Assembly (NCBI GenBank): GCA_041740995.1
Contig: JBGSKY010000149.1
Coordinates: 1-38,592 of the forward strand
Source: JBGSKY01 sp041740995
GTDB lineage: Bacteria; Planctomycetota; Planctomycetia; Pirellulales; Pirellulaceae
Direction: 5' to 3'
Length of the DNA: 38,592 bases
Below the pieces are notes generated by a model that saw only the letters and a list, made by a program, of their open reading frames with translations, had not been told where the DNA came from and did no database searches. Below are positions 1-8,604 of this stretch, piece after piece; the stretch's first letter is position 1, and the number at the start of each line of letters is the position of its first letter. Both the position numbers and the translations under genes were made by a program.

Positions 1-322
1 GATCTGATTGCCGGTAACATCGCAGCTCAAAACTCAACTGGTCACGTCGGCTCGTTTAGCGCTTCGGATGTTCTAGTCATCATTCTCTATGAAGATGTGT
101 CCTAAGATCGCCAAGTCTCCGTACGCTATGCCACTATGCTGCCCACGATTCGCAAATTCTTGATTTTTGCTTATCATAGGTGACCCTCTTTCAAATCGCT
201 CTTGGAAGGCTGATCGCAGATTGAGTTGCCGCTCGGGCGAACACCTGAGCAAGCTGCAGTTGGCGTCAACTTGAACGCTTTTCAATTTGATTTTGTTGTA
301 CTCTGGAATATTGCGAATCGGA
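1..322. other. Upstream region of DAHP synthase; no confident gene
   Basis: No gene can be assigned with confidence here. The plus frame beginning at base 1 stays open for 34 codons and stops at 103-105, so it could be the last part of a gene entering from the left, but a run this short is expected by chance fairly often and no family is recognisable. The open frames on the minus strand and in the other plus frames have no recognisable content. The stretch just before 323 presumably carries the promoter of the DAHP synthase gene. Confidence 0.4.
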
Positions 323-1687
323 ATGCTTTCAACTTGGACCCCGACAAGCTGGCAAAACAAGAAAATTGTCCAGCAACCGACCTACGACGATGCCGAACAA
401 TTAGCCGACGTGCTGGCGAATCTAAGGCGTTTGCCGCCGTTGGTGACCAGTTGGGAAGTTGATCACCTGCATTCGGAGCTTGCCTCCGCCCAACGCGGCG
501 AAGCTTGGCTGCTGCAAGGTGGCGATTGTGCCGAAACCTTTTCGGATTGCCAGTCCGAGCCGATCGCTAGCAAGCTTAAAGTGCTGCTTCAAATGTCGCT
601 AGCAATCGTTTTTGGCGGTCGTAAGCGAATCATACGCTTGGGTCGAATGGCTGGTCAGTATGCCAAACCAAGGTCGAGCGATATGGAGTCACAAGATGGA
701 TTGAGCCTGCCATCTTACCGCGGCGACATCGTGAACGAGCATGTTTTCGAAGAACGGTCGCGTCGTCCCGATCCAATGCGTTTGCTTCGCGGTTATGAGC
801 GATCGGCCCTGACAATGAATTTCATTCGGGGGCTCAGTGAAGGCGGATTTGCAGATCTACATCACCCAGAAAACTGGAATCTTGCGTTCGTTACAAAAGC
901 GACTGCCGATGTTGCAAAACGATATAACGCGTTAGTCGAATCGATCGGAAGTTCTCTTCGTTTTATGGAAAACATTTCTGGTGCTAATCCGAAAGAGTTT
1001 TCACGGATCGATTTCTTTGTCTCACATGAGGCCTTGCATTTAGCTTACGAGTCCGCATTAACCCGAAGCAGTGTTCGCGGGACTGGCTATTATAATTTAT
1101 CAACACACTTACCTTGGATTGGCGAACGGACTAGATCACTTGATGGTGCGCATGTTGAGTATGCTCGAGGCATTCGAAATCCGCTTGGCGTAAAAGTTGG
1201 GCCATCGATGTCCACCGACGAGTTACTCGATTTGATCGGCGTGCTTAACCCTGAAAACATTCCCGGTCGCTTGACACTGATTCATCGCATGGGTGTCGGA
1301 AAGATTTCGGACGCATTGCCAAAGTTGATCGACGCTGTAAGAGATGAAAAGCTGAATGTTCTGTGGATCTGTGATCCGATGCATGGCAATACGATTTCGA
1401 CAGCCCATGGTCGAAAAACCAGACGTTTTGAGGACATTTGCGAGGAACTTCGCATAGCGTTTGCCATTCATGCCGATTGCAAATCTCGGCTTGGCGGTGC
1501 CCATTTAGAGTTGACCGGAGAGAACGTGACGGAGTGCACTGGCGGGTCAAGCGGCTTGACAGAGCACGATCTCGGAGCCGCATATCAGACCCAAGTTGAC
1601 CCACGACTGAACTACGAGCAAGCTTTGGAAATTGCATTCGAAATCGCTGAACATCTTCGTAAAGCTTCATCGCCAGGTTTTATCTGA
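323..1687 (+). CDS. Class II 3-deoxy-7-phosphoheptulonate (DAHP) synthase
   Basis: This enzyme condenses phosphoenolpyruvate with erythrose 4-phosphate, the first step of the shikimate pathway to aromatic amino acids. The 454-residue protein has the length and motif order of class II (plant/mycobacterial AroG type) enzymes: an N-terminal TWTPTSW and IVQQPTY segment, then LLQGGDCAETF carrying the metal-binding cysteine, RIIRLGRMAGQYAKPRSSD, HGNTIS, and near the C-terminus GGAHLELTGENVTECTGGS. The frame is open further upstream to a TTG at 287, but homology to the family begins with the segment just after the ATG at 323, so that start was chosen; only a weak GAATCGGA-like site precedes it. The gene stands alone, facing the minus-strand lipoprotein gene. 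No regulatory ACT domain is visible. Confidence 0.93.
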   Translation: MLSTWTPTSWQNKKIVQQPTYDDAEQLADVLANLRRLPPLVTSWEVDHLHSELASAQRGEAWLLQGGDCAETFSDCQSEPIASKLKVLLQMSLAIVFGGRKRIIRLGRMAGQYAKPRSSDMESQDGLSLPSYRGDIVNEHVFEERSRRPDPMRLLRGYERSALTMNFIRGLSEGGFADLHHPENWNLAFVTKATADVAKRYNALVESIGSSLRFMENISGANPKEFSRIDFFVSHEALHLAYESALTRSSVRGTGYYNLSTHLPWIGERTRSLDGAHVEYARGIRNPLGVKVGPSMSTDELLDLIGVLNPENIPGRLTLIHRMGVGKISDALPKLIDAVRDEKLNVLWICDPMHGNTISTAHGRKTRRFEDICEELRIAFAIHADCKSRLGGAHLELTGENVTECTGGSSGLTEHDLGAAYQTQVDPRLNYEQALEIAFEIAEHLRKASSPGFI

Positions 1688-1935
1688 TAAGACTCGCGTG
1701 TGCTTCGTTGACTGCTTGGTCTGCACCACCGTGCTCCAGTCGGCAGATCCGCAATTGTAAGATTTGTGATCTTAGAGTTACAGCTATCGATGGATGCAAC
1801 AGGCTACAATTTGGTTCCTGTACTCCCACAAACTGCTCTCAAAGATTTTCGAAACCGCAACAGAGTTTCTGCTGGATTTGATCAGGTGGTCGCAAAGAGG
1901 ATCGAGCGATACGAATCTTTGGCAATCAAGAACTA

Positions 1936-3075
1936 CTACTTCGGCTGCCATTCACCATAGCATCGGTTGTGATAAATCTTTAAACCATTTAGGCCGTGGT
2001 AGAGCCCACCGCATTCTAATGGCTGTTCTTTTGCCGCATCCAACATATCGCAAAACCGCTTAACTGCTTTTTGCATCCACTCTTCATTTAACTGCTCGTT
2101 AGGCAAAGCGAACGCAGCGACTTCTAACTGGTGTCCAGTCGCAGAAATCATCAGCGATAAATCTGCAGATGCACCTGACCGTTCAAAATAGTTAGCAGAA
2201 AAACTGCCGTCTAAATTTTGAAACCGTCGCAGTTTTTCCATCGCGTCGCCAACCGTTTGGGCTGCACTTTGGTAAGCCGGTTCGTCGCTCAGGCCCCTTC
2301 GGTTTGCGTAGGCAACGGCCATTGCAAGACTCATCAAGCGATGAGTTCCACCGCACGCACTGGTCAAAATATCTTGTTCGGCTTCGTAAGCAATCAGGTC
2401 GGAAATTTTGACAGTCGTTCCATCAGTTGCGGTCCATGTTGGTCGATTCGGCTGGTAGTGCAAGGCCGCGATTACCGTCCATGAAAACTCATCAAGCGGA
2501 TTATTGGGCGTATCCAGTAAAGATTGGTCAACCCAATCGGCGATCGTATGCTCCCGCTTGGTCGCTTCGGAAATAGACGAAACTACGATCCGATCTGACA
2601 ATTTGACGTTGGCTTGGGCCAAGATCGCCAACCACTGATCGACGTGCCCCTGGCTGATGTATCCATTAGCTTCGACGTGTGCTCGAATTCCAATTCGATT
2701 GTCTGGCAGGGATGTGCCGTTGGACAAGTACCAACCACGAAGCTCGCCGCCATTAAGCAAGTAATCAACTGCCAAGCTCTTCTCGCCATTCACCTCCAAA
2801 GGTAACTGTCGTCCATACGCAATTACTCCATGAAGTACCTGCCAGGCTGCATTTCGTTCAGCCGATAGCAACCGCGCGTCTAGATTGTATTGCAGCGTAT
2901 TGGCGATGGTTTTCTGCAACGATTCTCGCTGATTTTCACTGCCCTCGATGTTCGCCTCACTGGAAGCGATCGACTCCAGGTTCGGGGCCGCAGAAAAACT
3001 CCCTACGGGCGAACATCCGCTGGAACAAACGCTGATTAGCAATCCGATGAAACTGAAAAATAGAGTGCTTTTCAT
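1936..3075 (-). CDS. Predicted lipoprotein, possible alpha/alpha-toroid fold, unknown function
   Basis: The 379-residue product starts with a lipoprotein signal, MKSTLFFSFIGLLIS followed by a VCSSGC lipobox with Cys21 as the likely lipidated residue, so it is probably anchored in a membrane and faces outward. This fixes the start at the ATG ending at 3075 rather than the 27 codons further upstream in the same frame. The mature part contains recurring helical segments with phrases such as RRFQNLDGSFSANYF and CGGTHRLMSLAMAVAY, which resemble the repeats of terpenoid-cyclase-like toroids (QNxDGSF is a typical repeat motif). No catalytic motif is evident, so the function is unknown. It converges on the DAHP synthase gene and is divergent from the zinc peptidase gene. 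Confidence 0.8.
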   Translation of the reverse strand: MKSTLFFSFIGLLISVCSSGCSPVGSFSAAPNLESIASSEANIEGSENQRESLQKTIANTLQYNLDARLLSAERNAAWQVLHGVIAYGRQLPLEVNGEKSLAVDYLLNGGELRGWYLSNGTSLPDNRIGIRAHVEANGYISQGHVDQWLAILAQANVKLSDRIVVSSISEATKREHTIADWVDQSLLDTPNNPLDEFSWTVIAALHYQPNRPTWTATDGTTVKISDLIAYEAEQDILTSACGGTHRLMSLAMAVAYANRRGLSDEPAYQSAAQTVGDAMEKLRRFQNLDGSFSANYFERSGASADLSLMISATGHQLEVAAFALPNEQLNEEWMQKAVKRFCDMLDAAKEQPLECGGLYHGLNGLKIYHNRCYGEWQPK

Positions 3076-3412
3076 GGTCGCCGACGCAAAGCGCGTCATA
3101 TGATTGGTTAGTCTTTTGAATTCGCCCAACAATAGACACTGGACCATTTCTTTCAAGGCGACTTAGTTGAGCAGACTAACTTTTGAAGGAAAAGCTGGCG
3201 TTGAGATTGCCATTCGGGCCACAATGAACAACCAACGCCTGACGGATGTCGTAGTGTTGATCTGAAGGCTGCCAATTTTTTCGGCATAAAGATTGCTTCG
3301 ATGCGTGAAAAGGTTTGCGTATAGACTTTTCCCCTTGGGTAACTGTACTGCGATTGCTTGTTCGCTTCGACCAAGCTCGAATCATTAACAAAACTTAAAA
3401 CTGAGTCAAAAA
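3076..3412. promoter_or_regulatory. Divergent intergenic region
   Basis: This 337-base stretch separates the divergent lipoprotein and zinc peptidase genes and must hold the promoters of both. Two overlapping minus-strand open frames of about 70 codons lie here, but their translations have no recognisable content and no good ribosome binding site, so they are not called. No strong inverted repeat or riboswitch-like structure was noticed. Confidence 0.4.
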
Positions 3413-4120
3413 ATGTACGGAATGTTCGATCCTCTCTATCTGATTATGCTGGCGCCGGTGCTGTTATTGGCATTTTTTGCGCAATACTTAGTGAAATCAC
3501 GTTTTGAGTGGGCGTCCAAAATTGCCGCGAGAATGTCGGGCGCGCAAGCCGCTAGGCGAATTCTCGATGCAAACGGCTTGCAAAATGTCCAAGTGGAATC
3601 CGTTCCTGGTCAACTGTCCGATCACTATGATCCGCGAACGAAAACGGTCCGTTTGAGCTCGGGCGTCTATGGTGCGAATTCGATGGCGGCAGTTGGGATT
3701 GCTGCTCATGAGGTTGGACATGCACTACAGGACGCAAAAAACTACGCCCCGTTAGTTGTTCGGAATATGGCAGTCCCAGTCGCAAGCTTCGGCGGCAACC
3801 TAAGCAGTATCTTTTTAATGATCGGGATGGTCTTGCTCATCAGCGGCCTGGGCGTAGGTAAGTTGGCTTTAATTGTCGGCATCGTACTTTTCGGGTTCAC
3901 CGTCGCCTTTCAGCTGGTGAACTTGCCCGTAGAATTTAACGCCAGCTCGCGGGCGAAAACAGAATTGGTTCAATTAGGAATTGTCTCTGGTATGGAGCTA
4001 CCTGCGGTTAGCAAAGTGCTCAATGCGGCAGCTTTAACGTATGTCGCTGGCACGTTACAAGCTGTAATTACCCTCCTGTACTACGTAATACAATTATCTC
4101 GTTACAGCAGTCGTGACTAG
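3413..4120 (+). CDS. YugP-family membrane zinc metallopeptidase
   Basis: This is a 235-residue integral membrane protein of the neutral zinc metallopeptidase family that includes Bacillus YugP (Pfam Zn_peptidase_2). A membrane segment lies at residues 7-25. The cytosolic or membrane-adjacent catalytic part has the gluzincin-type motif AAHEVGHALQ with the zinc ligands His99 and His103 and catalytic Glu100, and a probable third ligand Glu174 in LPVEFNASSRA. Further membrane segments occupy about 125-170 and 205-228. Length and motif order match the family. The substrate is unknown; related proteins are assumed to act in membrane protein quality control. The gene appears monocistronic. Confidence 0.9.
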   Translation: MYGMFDPLYLIMLAPVLLLAFFAQYLVKSRFEWASKIAARMSGAQAARRILDANGLQNVQVESVPGQLSDHYDPRTKTVRLSSGVYGANSMAAVGIAAHEVGHALQDAKNYAPLVVRNMAVPVASFGGNLSSIFLMIGMVLLISGLGVGKLALIVGIVLFGFTVAFQLVNLPVEFNASSRAKTELVQLGIVSGMELPAVSKVLNAAALTYVAGTLQAVITLLYYVIQLSRYSSRD

Positions 4121-4342
4121 TTGTTGGAACGACTTTCAGCACTGGACTAGCAATTTAGTCAGTGAAACCGAAACTTTGGCTAGGCTGTCGGGTTGGGTTT
4201 AGAGGCAGATCGAGTTGTTTGTCACTGGCTCTTTACACATAAAGCGTAGAAAGTCGTTTCCTAGCAGCTATACTATCAAGGTCGCGGTATCTTGCGATCC
4301 TGCCGAGTTTTCCCCTACCTAGATTTGTTGCCGAACACTAAG

Positions 4343-4375
4343 CGAGGCTATGCTTCGTTTTGTTGATTAGCCTCG
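4343..4375. repeat. Perfect 8-bp inverted repeat upstream of the efflux operon
   Basis: CGAGGCTA at 4343-4350 pairs perfectly with TAGCCTCG at 4368-4375 across a 17-base spacer. The right arm is followed by ATTTT and lies 24 bases before the adaptor start codon at 4400. It could be an operator, a leader hairpin or a weak terminator of upstream transcription. The sequence alone does not decide. Confidence 0.5.
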
Positions 4376-4399
4376 ATTTTGCCACTCAGGAGCACCTGC

Positions 4400-6133
4400 A
4401 TGCTGCGCCATCGCCATATACCTCTTCGTCGCGGGGGTACGCTTCTTGTCGTCCTATCGCTTATTTTGCTTTCTGCCGTCGGAATTGGCGGATGGATCTA
4501 TTATCGAAACGCTAGCGGCTACGTCGGCTCGGAAAACGCGCCGATTTTGGAGACCGTTTTTCGTGGCGACTTCGATCACATCGTGCTTGAGCAGGGCGAG
4601 GTCGGCAGCAGCAGTAACAACGAGCTAAAGTGCCAAGTCAAAGCTCGCGGAAGCACAGGTACGCCGATTCTTTGGGTCATTGACGAAGGGACCTATGTTA
4701 AGAAGGGCGACAAATTATGCGAACTCGATTCCTCCGCATTAGAAAATGAAATCAAAGGTCAACGAATTGTTGTTAGCGCAGCCGAAGCGCTAGTCATCAG
4801 CAGCGATGCGGCAGTCCGACAAGCCGCGATTTCTCGGCAGGAGTATCTCGAAGGTATCTACCAGACCGATCGAAAGCTGATTCTCAGTGAGATTGCGATT
4901 GCGGAGCAAGAAAGACGTCGGGCTGAATTGTCGCTGGCCAGTGCTGAACGACTCGCCGCCAAGGGAACTCTGCGTCCACTTCAAATTCAAGCTGAGCAAT
5001 TTTCGGTTCAAAACGCGAAAAACGTGCTGGAGTCTGCGAAATCGCGGCTAAGAGTACTCGACGAGCTGACCAAGCAAAAGATGCTTGTCCAGTTGGACAG
5101 CTCGATCGAAACTGCTCGGGCTAAATTGGAATCAGACCGTAGCGTGTTGCTCGAAGAAAAACTTAAGCTCGACGAACTACAACAGCAAATTTCTTGGTGC
5201 ACGATTATCGCGCCGGCAAACGGACAAGTGGTTCATGCCAACGCTCAAGATCGACGCGGAAACGCGGAGTTCATTGTTGCTGCCGGAAGTATAGTTCGCG
5301 AGCAGCAAAATCTTTTTCTCTTGCCAGACCCAACTAAAATGCAAGTGCGTGCCAAAATCAATGAATCTAGAATCACTTTGATTCGCGAAGGCATGCCAGT
5401 AAAAATCCAAGTCCAAGGAGCGAACCTTCTTGGACAAGTCAGCAAAGTAAACAAGTATGCTGAGGCAGGCGGCTGGCTTTCAACAACGGTCAAAGAGTAT
5501 GTGACGGCGATTGAAATCTACAATCCACCACCCACCATCCGTACTGGTATGACCGCTGAGGTCCAAATCTTCGTCGAACAGATTCCTAATGCTTTACAGA
5601 TTCCGGTCCATGCTGTTTATGAAAGTCGTGGCCATTACCTTGTCTTAAGAAAGTCTGGTCCTAATAAGTACGAAACAGTCGAAGTCGAAGTCGGTGCGAC
5701 AAACGAGCGTTTTGTGACTGTAAACAAAGGACTCAGCGATGGCGATCAAATTGTTGTTAATCCACGTCAACATGAATATCTTATGAATATTCCAGAATTT
5801 GCAGATCTGCCGCCTAACGAAGAATTTAAAGTTCTGCCGAAATTTTCACCTTCGGCAGATAGCGAGTCTGCGGGCCCACGCGGCGGATCAGGACCCGACG
5901 GTGCGCCAGGCGGCAGTCGCCAACCGGCCGAGATGGTCAAGTTGATGATGGACCGACTTGACACCGATCATGACGGCAAAATTTCCAGCGATGAAGCCGC
6001 TGTTGACGACCGGATGTCGCAACGCTTTGCCTCACAAGATGCCAATGGAGACGGCTTTGTTGAGGAAGCCGAACTTTTGAACGCGATGCAGAAACGAGCC
6101 ACCCAAGGTCTGCCAGGTGGTCCGCCTAAATAG
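4400..6133 (+). CDS. MacA/HlyD-type periplasmic adaptor with C-terminal EF-hands
   Basis: This is the membrane fusion protein of a tripartite-type ABC exporter, bridging the inner-membrane permease to the outer envelope. Of 577 residues, about 12-36 form the N-terminal membrane anchor. A lipoyl/biotinyl-like segment follows, then a long helical hairpin (about 125-265, rich in Gln, Glu, Ala and Arg), the second lipoyl half with IIAPANGQVV, and a beta-barrel with PTIRTGMTAEVQIFV. The C-terminus departs from normal MacA: a Gly/Pro-rich linker leads to two EF-hand loops, DTDHDGKISSDE (521-532) and DANGDGFVEEAE (547-558), both with the acidic residues needed to bind calcium. The ATG at 4400 was chosen because AGGAG lies seven bases upstream; an in-frame TTG at 4379 is less likely. 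It heads an operon with the ATPase and permease. Confidence 0.9.
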   Translation: MLRHRHIPLRRGGTLLVVLSLILLSAVGIGGWIYYRNASGYVGSENAPILETVFRGDFDHIVLEQGEVGSSSNNELKCQVKARGSTGTPILWVIDEGTYVKKGDKLCELDSSALENEIKGQRIVVSAAEALVISSDAAVRQAAISRQEYLEGIYQTDRKLILSEIAIAEQERRRAELSLASAERLAAKGTLRPLQIQAEQFSVQNAKNVLESAKSRLRVLDELTKQKMLVQLDSSIETARAKLESDRSVLLEEKLKLDELQQQISWCTIIAPANGQVVHANAQDRRGNAEFIVAAGSIVREQQNLFLLPDPTKMQVRAKINESRITLIREGMPVKIQVQGANLLGQVSKVNKYAEAGGWLSTTVKEYVTAIEIYNPPPTIRTGMTAEVQIFVEQIPNALQIPVHAVYESRGHYLVLRKSGPNKYETVEVEVGATNERFVTVNKGLSDGDQIVVNPRQHEYLMNIPEFADLPPNEEFKVLPKFSPSADSESAGPRGGSGPDGAPGGSRQPAEMVKLMMDRLDTDHDGKISSDEAAVDDRMSQRFASQDANGDGFVEEAELLNAMQKRATQGLPGGPPK

Positions 6134-6138
6134 CTGAC

Positions 6139-6160
6139 ACGAGGCAAGCTAACGCCTCGT
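6139..6160. repeat. Hairpin between adaptor and ATPase genes
   Basis: ACGAGGC at 6139-6145 pairs with GCCTCGT at 6154-6160 around an eight-base loop, in the 69-base gap between the adaptor stop and the ATPase start. A further GCCTCG occurs at 6166-6171. There is no T-run, so it is not a standard terminator. It may tune the relative levels of the two operon products, stabilise mRNA, or be a small dispersed palindrome. Confidence 0.5.
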
Positions 6161-6202
6161 AATCTGCCTCGCGCAACTAAAATCCCGCCGCCTTGGAGCA
6201 TT

Positions 6203-7012
6203 ATGTCTACGTCAATCGAAGCCGTTGCTGAATCGCCAAATGTTGATCTGAAATCAGCTTCAAGCGAAACTAAATTCGCGTGCCGCGCCAAAGGGCTCGA
6301 AAAAACCTATGTGTTGAAGAGCGAAACGGTTCGAGCATTACGCGGCGTCAGCTTCGATGTTCCGGAAGGCGACTACGTAGCGATTATGGGGCCGTCTGGT
6401 TCAGGTAAAAGCACGCTCTTGAATTTATTGGGGTGCTTGGATCAACCATCGGCTGGACAACTTTTGTTAGGCCGAGACAACGTGGCCGAAATGAGTGACG
6501 ACGAGCTGGCCAATATTCGATCGCAGCGAATCGGCTTTGTTTTCCAGTCATACAATTTAATTCAGCAGTTGACGGTTGTCGAAAACATCCAAGTACCGCT
6601 TTTCTACCAAGGGCGACTTGGCGCTAAAGAACTGCGACGGTGCGAGGAACTGGCCAAATTGGTCGGCTTGGAAGGCCGCTTGTCCCATCGCCCTGCACAA
6701 CTCAGCGGTGGTCAGCAGCAGCGTGTTGCCATTGCTCGGTCACTGATTAACGACCCTTATTTTATTCTGGCCGACGAACCCACAGGTAACTTGGACTCTC
6801 GGACGACAGAAGAGATTCTGCAGCTGTTTAAACGACTTAACGACGAAGGCAGAACTATTATTCTCGTAACACACGAGGACGAAGTCAGCAGACGCGCCAA
6901 ACGAATTATTCGTTTGAAGGATGGGTTATTACAATTCGATATCAAAAATTCTGAAGAATCACGCGTCGAGGCGGTCAAAAACGCCATCCTGAATCTGCCA
7001 CCGGAAGAATGA
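6203..7012 (+). CDS. MacB/LolD-type ABC transporter ATPase
   Basis: This 269-residue protein is the nucleotide-binding subunit powering the adjacent permease. It shows a Walker A motif GPSGSGKS (63-70), a Q-loop in FVFQSYNLIQ, the signature LSGGQQQRVAIARSL, Walker B with ILADEPTGNLD, and the switch histidine in ILVTHED. The sequence class is the MacB/LolD/FtsE group. In E. coli MacB the ATPase and permease are fused; here they are separate, as in many other phyla. About 35 residues precede the ABC domain and about 25 follow it. The ATG at 6203 has GGAG seven bases upstream. Seven bases separate it from the permease gene, so the two are almost certainly translated together. Confidence 0.95.
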   Translation: MSTSIEAVAESPNVDLKSASSETKFACRAKGLEKTYVLKSETVRALRGVSFDVPEGDYVAIMGPSGSGKSTLLNLLGCLDQPSAGQLLLGRDNVAEMSDDELANIRSQRIGFVFQSYNLIQQLTVVENIQVPLFYQGRLGAKELRRCEELAKLVGLEGRLSHRPAQLSGGQQQRVAIARSLINDPYFILADEPTGNLDSRTTEEILQLFKRLNDEGRTIILVTHEDEVSRRAKRIIRLKDGLLQFDIKNSEESRVEAVKNAILNLPPEE

Positions 7013-7019
7013 AAACTTT

Positions 7020-8342
7020 ATGATTTGGCTGAGAACACTCAATCTTGGAATCAAAAGCCTTTGGCTGCACCCAATGCGGTCTTTGCTGACCGTCTTGGGC
7101 ATATTTATAGGTGTGGCAAGCGTTATTTGGCTTTTGGCAATAAGCAAAGGCATTGGTGACGAGGCTCGCAAACAAATCGAAGCCCTTGGTGCGGACACCA
7201 TCATGGTGCGTTCTGTTAAACCGCCAAGCGAAAAAATTGCTACGCAGGGACTGACGCCATATGGTTTGACTCGTGCCGAGTACAACATGCTCATCACTAC
7301 GATTCCGACCATTCGCTCCGCCTTACCAATTCGCGAAATGCGACGTCAGTTTCAATACCAGAGCCATGTCATGGATGGTCGGCTGGTTGGATGCACGCCT
7401 GAATATGCCGCAGCAAATCGGCTCGTGCTAAGTCGAGGTCATTTTATCAGTGATGCAGAGGACTATCGACGTGATACCTCATGTGTCCTGGCGTCCAAGG
7501 TCGCTGAAAAGCTTTTCCCGCTGGAAGATCCAATCGGCAAACGTGTCTATCTTCCTGAGAGCACTGACTACTATATGGTTGTCGGGGTTGTCGAACCCAA
7601 GACGGCGTCGGCAGCAGTGGGCGGTTCGATGGCGGCCCAGGATTATTCGAACGATATTTATATTCCAATTCGAACGCTGCAGCAGCGAATTGGAGATTCG
7701 GTAACCACTCAACGCGCAGGAACGATTGATGGGGAAATTATCGAGTTAAACCAAATCACATTGCGAGTTGGCCAAGTAAGCGATGTGCGACGGACTGCGA
7801 AACTTGTTGAACAGGCATTATCGTCTCATGATCGCATGGAAGACATCGCGGTCGATGTGCCGTTGGAATTGTTGGAGCAAGCAAAAACGATGCAGTCGAT
7901 GTTTATGGTCTTCATGGGAATGATCGCCGCAATCTCGCTCGCTGTCGGCGGGATTGGCATCATGAACATCATGCTCGCGACGGTAACCGAGCGAACTCGC
8001 GAGATCGGAATTCGACGCGCTCTGGGTGCAAAACGATCCGATATTGTTCGTCAATTTCTGATTGAAACCAGCGTTTTGAGCGTCGTCGGTGGGATCACCG
8101 GAATTTTGTTTGGCTTGCTGTGCGGTCCAACGGTCAGCTTTGTTCGATATCTTTTGACCGTCTGGTCGCCAGAAACGATGAACGCGCTGCCAGCCGTAAT
8201 CAAGACTGTCCAGCCAACCATCGTCCCTGAATCAATTCCAGTTGCCTTCTACATCTCCCTTGTCGTAGGGATTCTCTTTGGTATTTACCCGGCCATTCGA
8301 GCCGCTCAAATGAACCCAATCGAAGCGCTTCGGCATGAGTAA
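7020..8342 (+). CDS. MacB-type ABC transporter permease (FtsX fold)
   Basis: This 440-residue inner-membrane protein is the permease partner of the preceding ATPase. Residues 1-45 contain a short cytoplasmic helix and the first membrane helix, beginning SLWLHPMRSLLTVLGIFIGV, the typical start of MacB-type permeases. A large periplasmic domain covers about 50-290. Three further membrane helices near 300-325, 345-370 and 400-428 carry the FtsX-family features TVTERTREIGIRRALGAKRSDI and the C-terminal IYPAIRAAQMNPIEALRHE. With the adaptor and ATPase it makes a complete MacAB-like unit that would export a peptide, lipid or drug-like substrate or act in envelope stress. The substrate cannot be deduced. 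No outer-membrane TolC-like gene lies nearby. Confidence 0.94.
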   Translation: MIWLRTLNLGIKSLWLHPMRSLLTVLGIFIGVASVIWLLAISKGIGDEARKQIEALGADTIMVRSVKPPSEKIATQGLTPYGLTRAEYNMLITTIPTIRSALPIREMRRQFQYQSHVMDGRLVGCTPEYAAANRLVLSRGHFISDAEDYRRDTSCVLASKVAEKLFPLEDPIGKRVYLPESTDYYMVVGVVEPKTASAAVGGSMAAQDYSNDIYIPIRTLQQRIGDSVTTQRAGTIDGEIIELNQITLRVGQVSDVRRTAKLVEQALSSHDRMEDIAVDVPLELLEQAKTMQSMFMVFMGMIAAISLAVGGIGIMNIMLATVTERTREIGIRRALGAKRSDIVRQFLIETSVLSVVGGITGILFGLLCGPTVSFVRYLLTVWSPETMNALPAVIKTVQPTIVPESIPVAFYISLVVGILFGIYPAIRAAQMNPIEALRHE

Positions 8343-8604
8343 ACCAGCCTTCGCTGGGCCATCGATGACTTGCGTTCTCCGCAACGAAATCGACCAACTG
8401 GCCTAAGCGACTAGTCCGAGGCGATTCATCCCTGAACGAGCTGCCGATTTTCGGATACAATCTGCACAGCGTTGGGCGACATCGTTTTCCGATCCGTCCG
8501 AACGCTGCGATTTTCTATGAGCTCCCGTTGCCGAGAAAGTCGAATTCGTTAGCGATATTTGGCGTTTAAGACCCGCCGCAAGCGATCACCACGAAGTTGA
8601 ATTC

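Noticed and set aside
1..105. Possible C-terminal end of a gene entering from the left
   Set aside because: Only 34 open codons with no recognisable family; chance is a sufficient explanation.
73..360. Minus-strand frame of 95 codons over the DAHP synthase promoter
   Set aside because: No recognisable content, and it overlaps the start of a well-supported gene.
1766..2063. Plus-strand frames after the DAHP synthase gene
   Set aside because: They overlap the end of the lipoprotein gene in antisense and have no protein-like features.
3153..3391. Two overlapping minus-strand frames in the divergent promoter region
   Set aside because: No ribosome binding site and no recognisable sequence.
8344..8357. 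Terminator after the efflux permease gene
   Set aside because: CCAGC-CTTC-GCTGG is only a 5-bp stem and has no following T-run.
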